Below are positions 23,470-35,495 of a DNA stretch of 64,000 bases, in pieces. The stretch's first letter is position 1. Each line of letters begins with the position of its first letter. This DNA comes from Chytridium lagenaria (taxonomy: Eukaryota > Chytridiomycota > Chytridiomycetes > Chytridiales > Chytridiaceae). The translations under genes and the position numbers were made by a program. The notes below the pieces were generated by a model that was given only the letters and a program-made list of their open reading frames with translations, made no database searches and had not been told where the DNA came from. The stretch lies in NCBI GenBank assembly GCA_025449115.1, contig JAHLKC010000013.1, positions 91,001 through 155,000 on the forward strand. The letters run 5' to 3'.

Positions 23470-24696
23470 TGAAGAGTAGATTTGGTTTTTTGTGAGGATC
23501 CGAGTGTTTGCGTCAGTGGCAACTGGGTTCTGTATTGTGTGGGTGATTGTTTTTTTGTTGTTGGGGAGGTGGGGGTGTGGCTGTCTGTTTTCGGACTTTT
23601 TGTGAGAGTTTTGTTTCGCTTCTTAATTTTTTTTGTCATGCTCTATTTTACTACACATCTTTTTTATGACTCCACTATTTACTTTGTGGATGGTATTTTT
23701 TCATAATGTTTTTTTCTCCTCTACATCACCCTAGTTTTTCGTTTGGGATGGTATTTTTTCTTTGTCAAAGGATATGGATAGGAAAAAACAAAAAGATCTC
23801 CTTTCAATCTAGTTTTCTCCGTTTTATTTTAGTTTACCAAAACCCCCTCCACTTTTGAGTTCAAAATTTTTTTGAGGGGTTCGTTCATCCAACAAAAATA
23901 TTTGCTTTTTTTTCGAGATGTGGTCAATGATGACGTTGGAAAAAAAGATGTTTTTTGTTTTTTTTTTGGTTTATGTTTTTATCACAGTTTTTGTTTATTT
24001 GTTTTTCAGATTATTTTTTTAATGGAATCTCACTTTTTGGAGATATGCTGGCGTTTGATATGCCTGTCATGAATACTATAATGATTATAGACGGAAACAG
24101 AGGAATTATTGAGTGGACTCTTTTTTCATACTTTACGGGATTGGAAGACTGGAGAATAGAGTATCCAGCGACCATGCATGTTGGTGGGGAGAGCCGTGTA
24201 TGAATGAATTTGAGGAAAGGAAAGATAAAAGAATCACGATGTAGCTGGATATTTTTGGAAAGTATATAGAATGGACGGTGCTTTGAGGAAAAGAAATAGA
24301 ATCATGGAGTATCCGAAGGACAAACGTGACGGCGTTTAAGGAAACCCCGTTTTTCAACAACACGATGATGGTTAATGATCATCCCGCGTCTGAACCCGGT
24401 TCTGTTTGAAACGTATTGAAGGCGGTATATAACGGCATATCTACGTTATATTTCGTAAATAAGCATCCGCTATTTTTTCGGTTTTGTCGTGTATGGAGGA
24501 AATGAGAGATACAAGAACGCGATGGACTAGTAGAATGACAGTGTTGGAGGAATCAGGGAGTATGGAATCGGGTGGGTTTCCTAAGCACAAATGTGACGGC
24601 GTGTGTTTTGAAAGGAAGAGGGAGGGAGGAGGACATTGTCGTGTTGTAGCTATATTGAAGGTAGTTTAAATTATTTAAAAAAATAAATTGTTCAGG
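23470..24696. other. Intergenic with diverged short repeats
   Basis: After the stop the sequence is T-rich, with GATGGTATTTTTTC twice (about 23690 and 23748). From about 24150 to 24640 a diverged repeat recurs: GGAGTAT... followed by GACAAACGTGACGGCG (24319) and GCACAAATGTGACGGCG (24585). No protein-coding gene is supported. Confidence 0.45.
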
Positions 24697-24845
24697 GTAT
24701 TGCTGGGAGCTGCAAAGAAGGCAGGAAGGCTGAGACCGTCAATTAAGCCGTCATGAGCGGATAGAGCTAGGAGTATTGCTGGGAACAAGAAAGAGGGAAG
24801 GCTGAGACCGTCGATGTAAGCCGTCATGAGCAGTTCTTGTTTGGC
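24697..24845. repeat. Two ~76-bp tandem repeats
   Basis: Unit 1 starts at 24697 and unit 2 at 24773; both begin GTATTGCTGGGA. Each contains AAGGCTGAGACCGTC and then AAGCCGTCATGAGC. Unit 2 carries small changes. The function is unknown. Confidence 0.8.
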
Positions 24846-25251
24846 GTTCCACCATTAGTTTATTAAATAATTAATCAACAAATGAAACTTGTTTTTTGAT
24901 TTGTTTGATTTTGGATACCATTTCCAAGCACGCAAGCGAAAAAAAAAGGAAAGTTTAAGGAATAATTCAAGAGGATGCTATGTTACATGTATAGGAAAAT
25001 AGGTTGTATATATATTCTTTTATGTTAATAAGTCGTTGATAAGTTATGTAAAGGTTTTAAATAATAATTGTAGAATGCGATAATAGCCGTCAAAAGACAA
25101 AAAAAGAAACGAAAAAAAAAAGATAGAGACAAAGAACAAGAATGTAAGCCAACACTACCAGAACAAAATCAAAATCAAAATAAAAAGAGAATGGATAGGT
25201 AGTTGTGTAAAAAAAAGAAAAAAGACGTTAAAGGGATGTGGAAGAGATATC
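24846..25251. other. AT-rich intergenic
   Basis: A-rich sequence with several poly-A runs lies here, and the 3' end of the minus-strand cyclin-box gene must fall in it. Nothing else is seen. Confidence 0.6.
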
Positions 25252-26337
25252 TCAAGCCTTCCACTGACCATTATTCCCACCAACCCCAAACGACTGATGC
25301 AAAAAGAGTTTCAACGAAGCCAACCAAGCCGAATACTCTGGCACGGACACGCCGGTAGAAAACTGCAAAGCTTCCAACGCGTCACGTTTCAGGCGGCAAT
25401 CTCTTTTGATGCCAACCCCCCTTCCCATCAGCATGCCTCACAGCCATCTCGAGAAGACGTGACCACACCACGGTGGAGGTTTGGCGGTCGCTAAGTTGAG
25501 CTTCGGAGAGGATGAGGGCGGCGAGGAGGAGGTGGGTTGGGGATTGGAGGGAGGCGGGGAGGGGGTTGCGGGTGATGCGGTGGATGAGGAGGAGGGCGTG
25601 AAGGAGGGGATGGGAGGGACCAGAGGTGGATGTGCAGAAGGGGAGGTTGAGGACGGCGGCGTGGGCGAGGGTTGTGGTGGAAATGATGTCGAGACGGGTG
25701 GGTGGTTGTGTGGCGGGTGTGGTGGTGTTAGACGTGGTGGTGGGGGCGAGGATGGCGAAAAGGATGCGGATGGCAATATCGACGGTTTGGTGGTGGTGAG
25801 GGATGCGGGAGGGGAGGGTGAGAGGAGATGGGTTTGTTGGATGTGGTTGAGGATGAAGGGGAAGTGGGGGTGTTGAGACTCCTGTTGTTGTTGTTGTTGT
25901 TGAAGTGGTGGTGGTAGTGGTGGTGGTTGTTGGGACAGGCATTTCTTTTTGGTTTCCCTTTCGCCATTCTTCGAGTTGAAGGGCGAGAGCGGCATCCTTT
26001 TTAAATATGTGGTGGCGGTGGTGTTGGTGGTTGGGCGTTTTGTGATGCGGGAGGGGTGAGTAAGGTTGTGTGATGGGGCTGTGAATGGTGCAGAGAGGGA
26101 CAGATGCCTCCTCCTCCTCCTGTACTTTAGTGAAGCGGTGGATTCATCGCATGAAGAAGAAGGTGAGAGAGAAGGTGAAGGTGAAGGAGGTAGTATTGCA
26201 GTGTTGTTGTTGAAGTTGATGGTAGATGTGGATGTCGTGGTGGTGGTGGTAGTTTTAGAGAGGAAGAAGCTTGAAGTGCTACTATATCTCCGATGGCCTC
26301 TTGTTACTTCTCTCATGATGAATGAAGACGTTGTCAT
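25252..26337 (-). CDS. Cyclin-box protein, Pho80/Pcl-like paralogue
   Basis: It starts at the ATG at 26337 with a Ser/Thr-rich leader holding poly-Thr and poly-Gln stretches. Box-like elements begin near 25990 (ALALQLEEWRKGNQK). The core is GPSHPLLHALLLIHRITRN, SPTHLLLAALILSEAQLSD, TSTVVWSRLLEMAV, then LKRDALEALQF, VSVPEYSAWLASLKLFLHQ, ending QWKA at 25252. This order matches the other five paralogues. Frames change near 25970 (poly-Thr/Gln region) and 25430. The coding strand is C-rich to about 25490 and G-rich after it. Expected role: a CDK-binding cyclin; the CDK and pathway are unknown. Confidence 0.65.
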
Positions 26338-28206
26338 TCTATATGATTATTAACGGGAATTAAAGTATAAAAGCAAGTAAGAGTGTATAGTAGTAATTAA
26401 AAGTGGTTAAAGTATTAGAAAAGGAAGAGGAGGGAGTAGTAGTTAGTTGTTTGTTATTTTATATGAATTCCATTTCCAAGCATGTTTATATTAGTAATAA
26501 TATTAAAATGTGTTGCGCATTTATCCAAAATATTATTATTTTATTAATTTGATCCAAAATAAATAAAAATAATAAATGTTCCATTTAAAGAAAAGAAAGA
26601 AAGAAAAAAACAGGACTAATAATAAATAAACCCAAGCAAGAAATAAAATAATTAATGCCAAGAAAAGCCTGTTGAAATACTTAACCCTATCATTATTATT
26701 AAAATGAGATCATTCTTCATCAAGTCCTTATACTGTTACACATGTATTACATACATCCAACAACTAATAAATATGAAAATATGAAAATGAAAAAAGCAGC
26801 TGGGCATCCATCACATTCACTGTATCAGATTCATTCAGGCTTGGGATACCGTGCTCTTTTATTAGTGGCTGGATTATTAATTAATATTTATTTAATTCCT
26901 CTTCTTCTTGTTTCCGCCCCCACAAATAAATATACTTTTAAAAGGAGTGAATGTTTGCTCAGTGATCCGTACATACAATTATTATTAATAGCTGCATATG
27001 TATCATTCCTATATCATTATATTTATAAATACTGTGGATTATTCCTTCATCAACAATAATGCCTCCACGCTTTCTCAAGTCATTTATTTGTTTAAAATAG
27101 CTACACCTAACAAAATACTTGACTTGATCGTAATTATTTATTGACCGAGTCCAGTAAAAGTTCAAAAACCAAGAAAATAAACATTACACCACTGTGTACA
27201 AAATAATCAAATAATACTTACATTCTTTCCTTTGCCATCTCTCGAGTTCCTCCTTCCATCCATCCACATCTTCAAGTTTCCTTTGACCCTTTACTCTTGA
27301 CGCTTGTCTAAGCCAAGGGTGGATTGTAAAGTTCCACGTTTTCTCGTCACGAAAATATATGAAAATTGCTATAATAATGTGTACTGCGACTGACTGTTCC
27401 AATGTAAATTCAGCATGTCCGCCCAACGTCTCCTTGTCTCTCTCTCTCTCTCTCTCCCTCTCTCTTTTGCCCATTCTCATCACACCCCCAAAGATGTGAT
27501 CCGTGATCCTCAAGCCCCATTATCTCTCATAGGACCGTTTCTGATATATTAATAAATTCAGATGTAGGTAGGTGCACATCGCGCAAGTAAAAAAACAAAT
27601 ATTTACGTGCGTTCTCTCTATACTTGGCACAGCGCTTGTTTTCAAGAAGTTTAAAAAATGTGATCCGTACATGCACCTGCTTCCATCCTTGAGTCCTTGA
27701 CCAAATATTCTATTTCTATACCCACCGTTGCTATTATTCACAAGGTCTCACCAACAAACAAAGAAACATAGAAACAAAAGCGGCGCGTTGTTGGAGAGGA
27801 AGAGCGAGGGACGAGGGATTGTAGAATTCTTTACAAACCTGATCCGAGCTTTACAAAAAACAAATACCATGTGAATAAAAGAAAATGTTGTTCATCCCCA
27901 GTATTTCGACGTAAAGTATTATAACATACCAATATATTTATTATGTCAACCTCTTTAGCTTCACATTAAATGATACCGTTCTGCAAGTCGTTATTCAAGA
28001 GCTCAATTCTTGATCCTTATATACACATTACAAGTGCCTGGCCAATACGTTGTCCCTCGAGATTTTTTCCTTATATTTATTCATTTAATGCACCAAATAG
28101 GATAAAAAGTATAATAAGAAAAAATAGTTTCTATTACAATAATAACTCATATATATGGATAAAAATAAAACAATATACAATAATACATATTGACACCAAC
28201 CCTTAT
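26338..28206. other. Long AT-rich intergenic region
   Basis: Poly-A/T, ATTATT repeats and a CT microsatellite (about 27440-27475) dominate. A 109-codon minus-strand frame (27184-27513) includes the CT repeat as RERERE and has a protein-like rest (GGHAEFTLEQSVAVHIII), but no family or splice support. The plus-strand frame 26742-27059 is Ile/Leu/Tyr-rich and looks like chance. No gene is supported. Confidence 0.45.
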
Positions 28207-29384
28207 TCACTTCATCTGAGCCTTCTTTGCAGCCATCTCCCCAACCCATCCTCGATACTCCTCAACCCCCACAAACGTATTATACTGAAGCGCCTCCAAC
28301 GTCTTCCTCTTAATCTCCACACATCCCTCCTACTCCACAAGCACCCCACCTCCTTCACCCCATCCATCCTCCGTCTCTTCCCATCCGCAACGCCATCCCT
28401 AAAACGCCATCATGACACCCCTCCAGCACCCCCCTCCACAACACGGTCGACGTCTGCACATCACACAGATGCGCCTCACTTGCGATTAAACAGCCGAGGA
28501 GGAACTGAGACGGGGAGAGGGAGCGGGATGGAAGGGATTTGCGGAACAGAGCGAGGGCGTAGAAGATGGGATGGGTGAAGGGCATGGAGGGGGTGGTGGA
28601 TTGATCGCGGACCATGGAGAGGGAGACAAAGAAACGGAGGAGACGGAGGATGTGGAGGGTTTCAGTGAAGCGCAGGTGGGGGATTGGCAGCGGCATTTGA
28701 AGAGATGGTCGGGGAGGGTGGTGCGGCGGTGGATTTGGAGGGGTGGAGGTGGGGTTTGGGTGGGTGAAGGGAGGGAGGGGTGGTTTGGAGATGCTGGGGG
28801 TGTGCAAAACGATGAAGCTTTGATGCGGGTGGTGGTGGTGGTCGTGGCGGCTGTTGAGCATTGGCTTGTGGAGTACGTTGAGGTATGCTGGTGGTGGGAT
28901 GTGTGGCTGGGAAAGTCGTGGAGCGTTGTTTACAAGTGGGAACGGATGGGGTGCGTGCCCCGTTATGGAGGTTGGGATCATGTAATAGGAAGGATTATTG
29001 TTAAAGGGTACACTCGGATAATGATAGCAAGGTAGATGGTAGGAAGGATAGTATGGAATACTCGGATGCACAAGAGCTTGATGCGGCATAAAACGATGAT
29101 GCCGAAGGCATCATGAACTGTGGTTGTTGGTAAACAGCATAATACCCAGTCTGGGTATACGCCGGCACCTCCACCACAATCGGATGCACCATCTTTTTTT
29201 CGTTGACACCTCTCACGCACATCCATCCTCCTCGTCCCTCCTCATTCAACATGGCCACCATGATTTCAAAGGCAAGGTCAGCGAGTCTTGTAGCAGCCTC
29301 TGTGCGATCCATTGCTGAGGACGTGCAGGATTTTGATGGTGTTGTGGGAGGCGATATTAAAGGTGATCGAGGTCGTTTTGGCAT
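28207..29384 (-). CDS. Cyclin-box protein, Pho80/Pcl-like paralogue
   Basis: The ATG at 29384 begins PKRPRSPLISPPTTPSK (basic/proline leader). A helix EAATRLADLAFEIMVAML follows, typical of the start of this family's domain, then a Tyr/Pro/His-rich insert. The box core is ETLHILRLLRFFVSLSM, HPIFYALALFRKSLPS, SPSQFLLGCLIASEAHLCD, TSTVLWRGVLEG, KRKTLEALQYNTF and VGVEEYRGWVGEM, ending AAKKAQMK at 28207. Frames change near 29080 and 28370. The coding strand moves from C-rich to G-rich near 28450. The spacing of the box helices matches the other copies. Confidence 0.62.
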
Positions 29385-30419
29385 GGTGTGTGGGAAGTTG
29401 GTTTATAGGTGAAGACAAGGGTGATGGGAAGCGGGGGATGTTCTTGATGCTTGATGTTGGCGGGGGCGGCAGACAGGTTTTTTTTATAAATGAGAGCCGT
29501 TTGTTATATAGACTTGGTTGCGGGAGTTTAAAAAAGCACAGGTTTTTAAAGAGGTAATAAATATGCGGGTATAAAAGTATAATGAATAAAATTATATAAC
29601 AACGCCGTTGATATTCAAGCACAAGGACATTTTCAAGGGCGCCATGCATGGCCAGTCCAATAATATTGATATCCATCAGCATCCATCCATTGATCCATGG
29701 ATTGATAAAATGGAATAACAAAAATGGAATATTTAAATACTAAATAGTAATAAACAGTAATAAAATTTTTATTCTTTTTGAAATCTTTTCCATCAAGTGG
29801 CTTTGTTAATGAAAAACCAAAAAACACAGTCCTGTGAACTGAGCCATAGAGGATTTAATCATGAAAAAAAGGCCTGTCACCACCTTGTACTACTTTCCCC
29901 TTTTCCTTTTCAAAATCAACAATGGGCACAGCAACACTCAAAAGTAAAATATTTAAAGAATCAGCCCGCCTGCATTAAAGGTACCAACGTATTACTGCCA
30001 TGTGGGCGTCGCTATACGGCATACGGTATATTACCCTTCCTTCTTCAAATCATGGCCAATCAATCTGAAACATAAAACACAGGCAGGATTTTTCGTTGTG
30101 TTTTGGTGTGCAAGCAATCATTCACAATTAACGGAGGGAACAACCCACCGGCTTTGTTGGGTTCCGACACCCTTTCCTGTAGCGTTTCAGGTTTATGCTA
30201 TAACGTATGTATATGATGGAGTGCGGCCGTGAAGTTGAAGTGGATGGTGTTTATTAAATAGGTATCTATCTTAAACATCTGACCATTGGGACTTTTCGTG
30301 GCATAGTTAAAGCTCTGAAAACACGTCAAGAAGATTGTTGAGAAGAACAACGACTGATAGACTTGCAACGTCGTGGGGAACAAGGGAGGTGAGACTGGAT
30401 AGTTCTTAATTGCTTCCTC

Positions 30420-30540
30420 TTGGTGGAGCGCGCCTCTTGTATTTTTAATGCTAGTATCCTGTTCCACAGTCACACCGTTAGTGCGCCACTTACCGTTGAT
30501 GGAGACCCAGGTTCAATTCCTGTTTCCATCCACATTCTAC
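30420..30540 (+). other. tRNA-like / pol III B-box-like segment, degenerate
   Basis: GGTTCAATTCC near 30509 fits the T-loop/B-box consensus, is flanked by a partly paired stem (CAGG/CCTG) and is followed by TTTCCATCCA. A weak A-box-like TTGGTGGAGCG lies about 85 nt upstream. A cloverleaf could not be completed because the acceptor and anticodon stems do not pair well. It may be a decayed tRNA or a SINE head. Confidence 0.25.
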
Positions 30541-30689
30541 CTTTATTTAGTGTGCAGTACTGAAACCCGCAGGATCGGGATTTGCCTTCCCATCGCTAGA
30601 TTTCTAGGTCGAGGGAAGAGCATTGATCCTTTATGCGAAGATGAAAGTTTGGTCATCAAAGTACTGGGGGTTACTTAATTCAATGTGAC

Positions 30690-31050
30690 CTCTGGATGTC
30701 TTCGACCCGAAATTCTTGTTTCTTTATATTCTTTGTGTAGGATTACAGCCCTATCACGTCTTGCATTAGTTCATTCTGGATGTCTTCGACCCAAAATCTT
30801 TTAGTTCTTTCTATGCTCTGTGTAAAACTACGACCCCTCCTACCATACTGCATGACAGCGGTTGGATCTCTTACAAAGTCAAGATATATGTGGGGCTACA
30901 ACTACAGCCTCCTACCACGTCTTTGAAAAGAAGTTTCGGTGGTTGGGAGTATCAGAAACCTGTCTACACATAAAAATGAAAGCAAGTGAGGTGAGGCATG
31001 GCAGTGGTCGGATTTCTTACTTAGCAAGGCAAGATGTGTGGTGAGAGATG
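30690..31050. repeat. Diverged direct repeats, ~85-bp and ~150-bp spacing
   Basis: TCTGGATGTCTTCGACCC occurs near 30692 and 30777, each followed by AAA and TTCTTT.. and CTNTGTGTA. A second pair, CATGACAGCGGTTGGATCTC (about 30851) and CATGGCAGTGGTCGGATTTC (about 30998), is followed by CTTAC and CAAG. The unit may belong to an old dispersed repeat. Confidence 0.55.
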
Positions 31051-31639
31051 GACGTGGTATCGTGATTATCTGTGATCTGGTGGACTTGAAAAGGTTGTTA
31101 TCAAAGTGAGGAGAGAGCAAGGAAGAAGCCCTATGACAAAAGTGAGTGATCTTTTATTTGACCTTAATTGTATATCAATAAAAGTCACAAACCTGTTCCG
31201 TTTTTTGAAACTTTGGGACTTTTTTTTGGCCGTCCATTGGCCTTTATGCGAAATGCGCTCAGCGTTCCATAACCTATATTGGGGGTTTGGGACCTATTTT
31301 TTCACACATCTTTGATGAGAATTGTATTATTTCGCGTCTTTTTTATCACCAATATGGAACACATATTTTGCAGACGGACACAGATACATTATATTGCATA
31401 TAAATAGATAATGATACATAAAACATATATTTATTAACATAATTCAAAGTTCAAACCATACTGATATAGAGATAAAAACGCCCAACATGACGAATGTAGC
31501 TGACAAATAGGAAAAAGGATGGGGTATATCAGATTTCATTAAAATACGTACCCCTGTTTAATGTCATACTGCAGGCTCATCCGAATCCTCACCCATCTCT
31601 CTCCCGTCAACCACTACCTCCTCCAGTCTCCTCCTCTTC

Positions 31640-32100
31640 ATGCTCCTCCTGCTCCTCCTCCTCCTCCTTGTTGTCACGATCCTCCAGGTTATCTCCATTT
31701 TCTAACATCTCCAGGTTCGTCACATGAGGAAGATTGGCAAGCAGACAAAGAACAGTGTTTCCTATTGACCTCGTTGCTGCAACATGTAAAGTAGGGTTCT
31801 ATGAGTATAGTGATGAATGCCAAGAAGTTAATAAACTTGCCCGTTGTGAAGTTATCTTGATTCTTCTTGCATGTCGTCATCACTTCCATACAGGACCTCA
31901 TCCCGTCCAATAATCCTGGGCTTGCTGCATCAGATAGTCATCCGATCCTTGAATCCTCGAATCCTCTCGCAAAAACTGTTACTTACCTAACATATGGATT
32001 CTATATGCCAACCTGGATTCCTACCGCCCATGCTGATGACGTTTTGCTTCACACTCTGAGGCAACGGTCTCCAATCTTAATTATTTTTTTCTCAAGCAAA
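31640..32100 (-). pseudogene. Possible 3' end of an unrecognised gene
   Basis: On minus, a frame reads DYLMQQAQDYW, then MRSCMEVMTTCKKNQDNFTT. After a gt...ag intron-like gap (about 31777-31842) it continues ATRSIGNTVLCLLANLPHVT, NLEMLENGDN and an acidic tail rich in Glu ending GGGSG at about 31600. The segments look protein-like and splice plausibly, but a frame correction is needed and no upstream exons or family were recognised. Confidence 0.3.
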
Positions 32101-33227
32101 TTTTTATATATGGTATGGGCCTGTTACCCAATAATTTTTCAGCAGGTATGGATATATTTAGTATATACTGTGATTCGAAATTTCAATGTCAAACTTCTAT
32201 ACTTAATCAAAGCGCCTAATAAAAGTCAAACAAAAGACTGCCGCTGCAATGGAAGTCCAACTTCTGGAATTCAAGCAAATCTCAAAAATGAAAATGGCAA
32301 AGAAAAGTCAAAAGCTGGGAAATTAGTCCCAAAATGTTACCATACTGGCTGAAATCTCTTTTCATAGGGAAGCAAGATCACAAAAAGAGTGGGCGGTAAT
32401 GAGGTCACGAAGTTAGTTGTATTAGTTATTTTTTTGTGAAAGAAAAATCAATTTCATAATAACGCCTGTAATATATTTTACACGAGAAGAAATGTTATAC
32501 GCGAGATGAACGTATTTTCGCGTCTTACGATTATGGTATATTGGTCTAAAAAATGATTATACTTGCAGAGAAATCAGGCTTCCCACTTTAGAATCCATTC
32601 GCTTTATATGTATTCTTATAATTTAGCTCCATGATCGTTAAGCGTCTGTTGGTCTTTGGTTGCTCCACGCGCATTCTCTGATCTTACGCGTGCTGCTTGC
32701 TAAATTCTCAGTGTCCTTTTTTTTTTTTGGTGGATTCCACTTGCTGTATCAGGGATAAGCAGATAATTTGTTTTTTTATTAATAACGAAATCTTGTGAAA
32801 GTAAACTTTACGAAAACGAGTGTTGGAGTGTTCACACACACATATTATGATAGATACAGATGTTTTAATAAAGATGTGCGGGCCATAAAATTCTTTATGG
32901 TGTGGAAGAAACGATGAGCGATATACCTTGCATGACGACGCTGAAAATACAAGTCTAGCTGCAACGCAGATGTCGACCATAAAAGGCGGCGTCAATGTTC
33001 GCCTTTAGTTTTTAATTGCCTGCATCACATTTATAGCAACCGCTGATCGCAAACAGCAGTGGAAGTGATATCTCGTTGCCAGTGAAATAATTCAACGATC
33101 TTCTTTCCTTCGTTTCAAAGTGAGAAACTCGGCCAGCTCCTTTTTCTTTGGAGTGGGTATTGGATGGATTTTGATATTCGTTGTTTCATAGACCCAAGAG
33201 GTAAACATGTTACATCCAAAAGATTTG

Positions 33228-33575
33228 TGGATTTGCAAAAGTTCTGGGCCCGAATTCCTATTGGAGGGGAACCTACTAAGCCAACTTTATTGCCAGATTA
33301 GGAAATTAGAGACCGAAGTGTTAGGTACTTTGGATCGCGATCCTTTTGCTCAATAGAAATAGTCTGTTGGTCGTTTGCCAGACCTTGTCCAACAGACTAA
33401 AGTTGACCTTTATCGTTTAGAGCTTTTGCGGCGTCAAAATAGTGTCCCCCAACTGCAAAGGAAAGAGAACAGTCACCATCCCCCGCCATCCCTATTCGCA
33501 TCCCATCTGGAACTGGACGGGAGGAGGAATCTCTGTAACTTTGGTCTAGGCGGTGAAGAAAAGGTTCTTTTACGG
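33228..33575 (+). pseudogene. Degenerate coding remnant
   Basis: In one frame the sequence reads CKSSGPEFLLEGNLLSQLYC, then QIRKLETEVLGTLDRDPFAQ, two stops, then SVGRLPDLVQQTKVDLYRLE and LLRRQNSVPQLQRKE. The helical, charged character on both sides of the stops suggests a broken coiled-coil-like gene. No family was recognised. Confidence 0.3.
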
Positions 33576-33885
33576 TAGGAGAAGTTTGAACTTGGATGGC
33601 GCAGAATGCGGTAGAAGGGGTTCTAGTGTGCATCAATCTCACACCTTGCGATATAGGTCAACCTCCAGTTAAGAATTTAGCGGAGACTGTGTTGAGAAAA
33701 GAACTACTTCTAAGCGACCTTAAAAATCGATCAGCCTTCTTCAGACCCACTTTTAAAGATTGAGCAGCGGCACCAGTTGAAAAAGACATTTTTTCTGCGT
33801 CGCCGATCACATCTCCCATCGCCTAAAAACAAATCACTATAAACAACAACCTCCCTTCTCTGGATATTAATTCACATCAAGAAAC

Positions 33886-34926
33886 TTGAATAGGTCTACT
33901 TTGATCATTCACATCGAATTCATTGTCATGCTGGACTACCTCCCTCCGCCAACGTTCCCAGCGACGTCATCCGCCCTTCATTCCCTCCACTACCACCTCT
34001 CTTCTCTTCCCGCCGATCGCACATCCCTCACAACGCCCCGCTCCACAAACTCTACGTCAACCCTTCCTCCATCCCACGCATGGCGAGACGAAGCCTCAGC
34101 CGTCGCCTCCTACGCTCTCAAAGAACGTTGTCGTCGTGTCAAATCCTCAACAACACCAACCCCTCACACCGCCGTATCAAAATGGCTCCACGAAACCTTT
34201 CCCGATACACCCTCTCCACCTCCCATCTCCCCAACCCCCATTTCTCTCTCAACCCTCACCGTTCGCGTCATGGCGCGTCTTCTTGCCGTCCGTTTAAATC
34301 GTGAAGCTCAAGGTGTCCTTCCTTTCCTCCAATCCCCGCCTCAACTCTCTTATCTGACAACGCCACCTGTCTCTCCAACGCCAAACTCTCCATCACCCGT
34401 GCATATTGAAGTTCAAAACCTCCCACCTCCACCCTCTCAGAAAACCCTCGCCGACCTCCATAAATTCGTTCAAACCCTCACAACCCACATTAAATCCCCT
34501 CACCACACCCTCCTCTACGCTCTCCTGCTCGTCCGTCGTCTCCTCTCCTGCTCTCACCAAATCCCATCCGACCTCGCAACCCCAACCACCCTCCTCATCG
34601 TCTGCGTCATGATTGCAGAATCCCATCTCATGGACCGTCCCACCCCCGTGAAAGTCTGGGCGCGTCTGATCGATCCTTCTCATCCATCACCACATACACC
34701 GGAACCCATTGAGAACAACCAAGACATCTGGTTGCAACCTTACCCTTGCAAACGGAAACGATGCGACGATGATGGACGCGAAGTGAAACGTTTGTGTGTT
34801 GAGACACCCGCGGTGAGGTTGGCGAGGATGAAGAGGTTGGCTTTGGAGACGTTGTCGTTTGATACTTATGTTGGGGTGCATGAGTATGCGACTTGGTTGA
34901 AGGTCTTGAAGGTTTTGATGGGTTGA
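33886..34926 (+). CDS. Cyclin-box protein, Pho80/Pcl-like paralogue (intact, 346 codons)
   Basis: This is the only family member here that is open in a single frame from ATG to stop. The start may be the ATG at 33886 or the one at about 33928. Order: a Ser/Thr/Pro leader, HAWRDEASAVASYALKER, the helix TLTVRVMARLLAVRLNREAQ, then KTLADLHKFVQTLTTHI, HTLLYALLLVRRLLSCS, ATPTTLLIVCVMIAESHLMD, TPVKVWARLID. An insert with a basic KRKRCDDDGREVKR motif (possible nuclear signal) follows, and the domain closes with RMKRLALETLSFDTYVGVHE and YATWLKVLKVL. It is the best copy for defining the family. The coding strand is C-rich until about 34740 and G-rich after. A CDK partner is expected from the fold but not shown. 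Confidence 0.7.
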   Translation: MNRSTLIIHIEFIVMLDYLPPPTFPATSSALHSLHYHLSSLPADRTSLTTPRSTNSTSTLPPSHAWRDEASAVASYALKERCRRVKSSTTPTPHTAVSKWLHETFPDTPSPPPISPTPISLSTLTVRVMARLLAVRLNREAQGVLPFLQSPPQLSYLTTPPVSPTPNSPSPVHIEVQNLPPPPSQKTLADLHKFVQTLTTHIKSPHHTLLYALLLVRRLLSCSHQIPSDLATPTTLLIVCVMIAESHLMDRPTPVKVWARLIDPSHPSPHTPEPIENNQDIWLQPYPCKRKRCDDDGREVKRLCVETPAVRLARMKRLALETLSFDTYVGVHEYATWLKVLKVLMG

Positions 34927-35495
34927 TCCTCTTTTTTCCGTCTTTGGACGCCTGCTTGCTTAAGAGTAGGCGCAAATGGTGGTTTTGGTGGGCGTAAGGT
35001 TGTTTTCTGGGTGGAGGGATACCGGCTCATTCTTATCATTTTTCTTGTGAAAAACGTCGATCGAAATTTTTATATACTTGGCGGATGGTTGAATAAATTG
35101 GCTGAACTATTTACAAAAATTATGTATATCAATATGCCTGCAAACTTAATATTTTGGTAGAATATTCTAATTGTAAGTGTGAAGAGGGAATTGGTAACGA
35201 AATTGGCAGTACAATCCACGCTTGCCAAAATCATTATATCGCACACAAAATTCATAGTATCGATATACTGTGGTTTACTCAGCATGTAAGGTTTACATCA
35301 TCCGACAAAAAAATTAATAAACATCAGCACAAGAGATGAATAGAAAGTCACTTTTCATCCTTCAACATCCCAAGCAGTTCTAAAGCTTTCGCTCCAACAG
35401 CGCTCGTCGACACTTTCCGCGTCTTCATCTGCGCGCTCCTAGCCGCCGCCGCCCTCCTCAACCTCCCATATTCCCCAACCTCCCCTCACCCACTT
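34927..35495. other. Intergenic between convergent genes
   Basis: This holds the 3' ends of the cyclin-box gene and the minus-strand formin gene. It is AT-rich in the middle and C-rich from about 35345, where more formin C-terminal sequence could continue. No separate gene is seen. Confidence 0.5.

Larger units (their letters stand above)
29385..33885. other. 4.5-kb region without an intact gene
   Basis: Mostly AT-rich noncoding DNA. Weak sub-features are listed separately: a tRNA-like B-box segment (30420-30540), diverged direct repeats (30690-31050), a coding remnant on minus (31640-32100) and one on plus (33228-33575). The remaining frames are short and compositionally random. Confidence 0.45.

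Noticed and set aside
25438..25942. Two overlapping minus-strand Pro/Ser frames in the cyclin gene
   Set aside because: Only the frame with the cyclin-box motifs fits; the other is a C-rich shadow.
26742..27059. Hydrophobic 105-codon frame, possible membrane protein
   Set aside because: AT-rich DNA gives Ile/Leu/Tyr-rich frames by chance; no start context, splice or family support.
30420..30540. A functional tRNA gene
   Set aside because: The B-box matches, but acceptor and anticodon stems could not be paired, so it is listed only as a degenerate tRNA-like segment.
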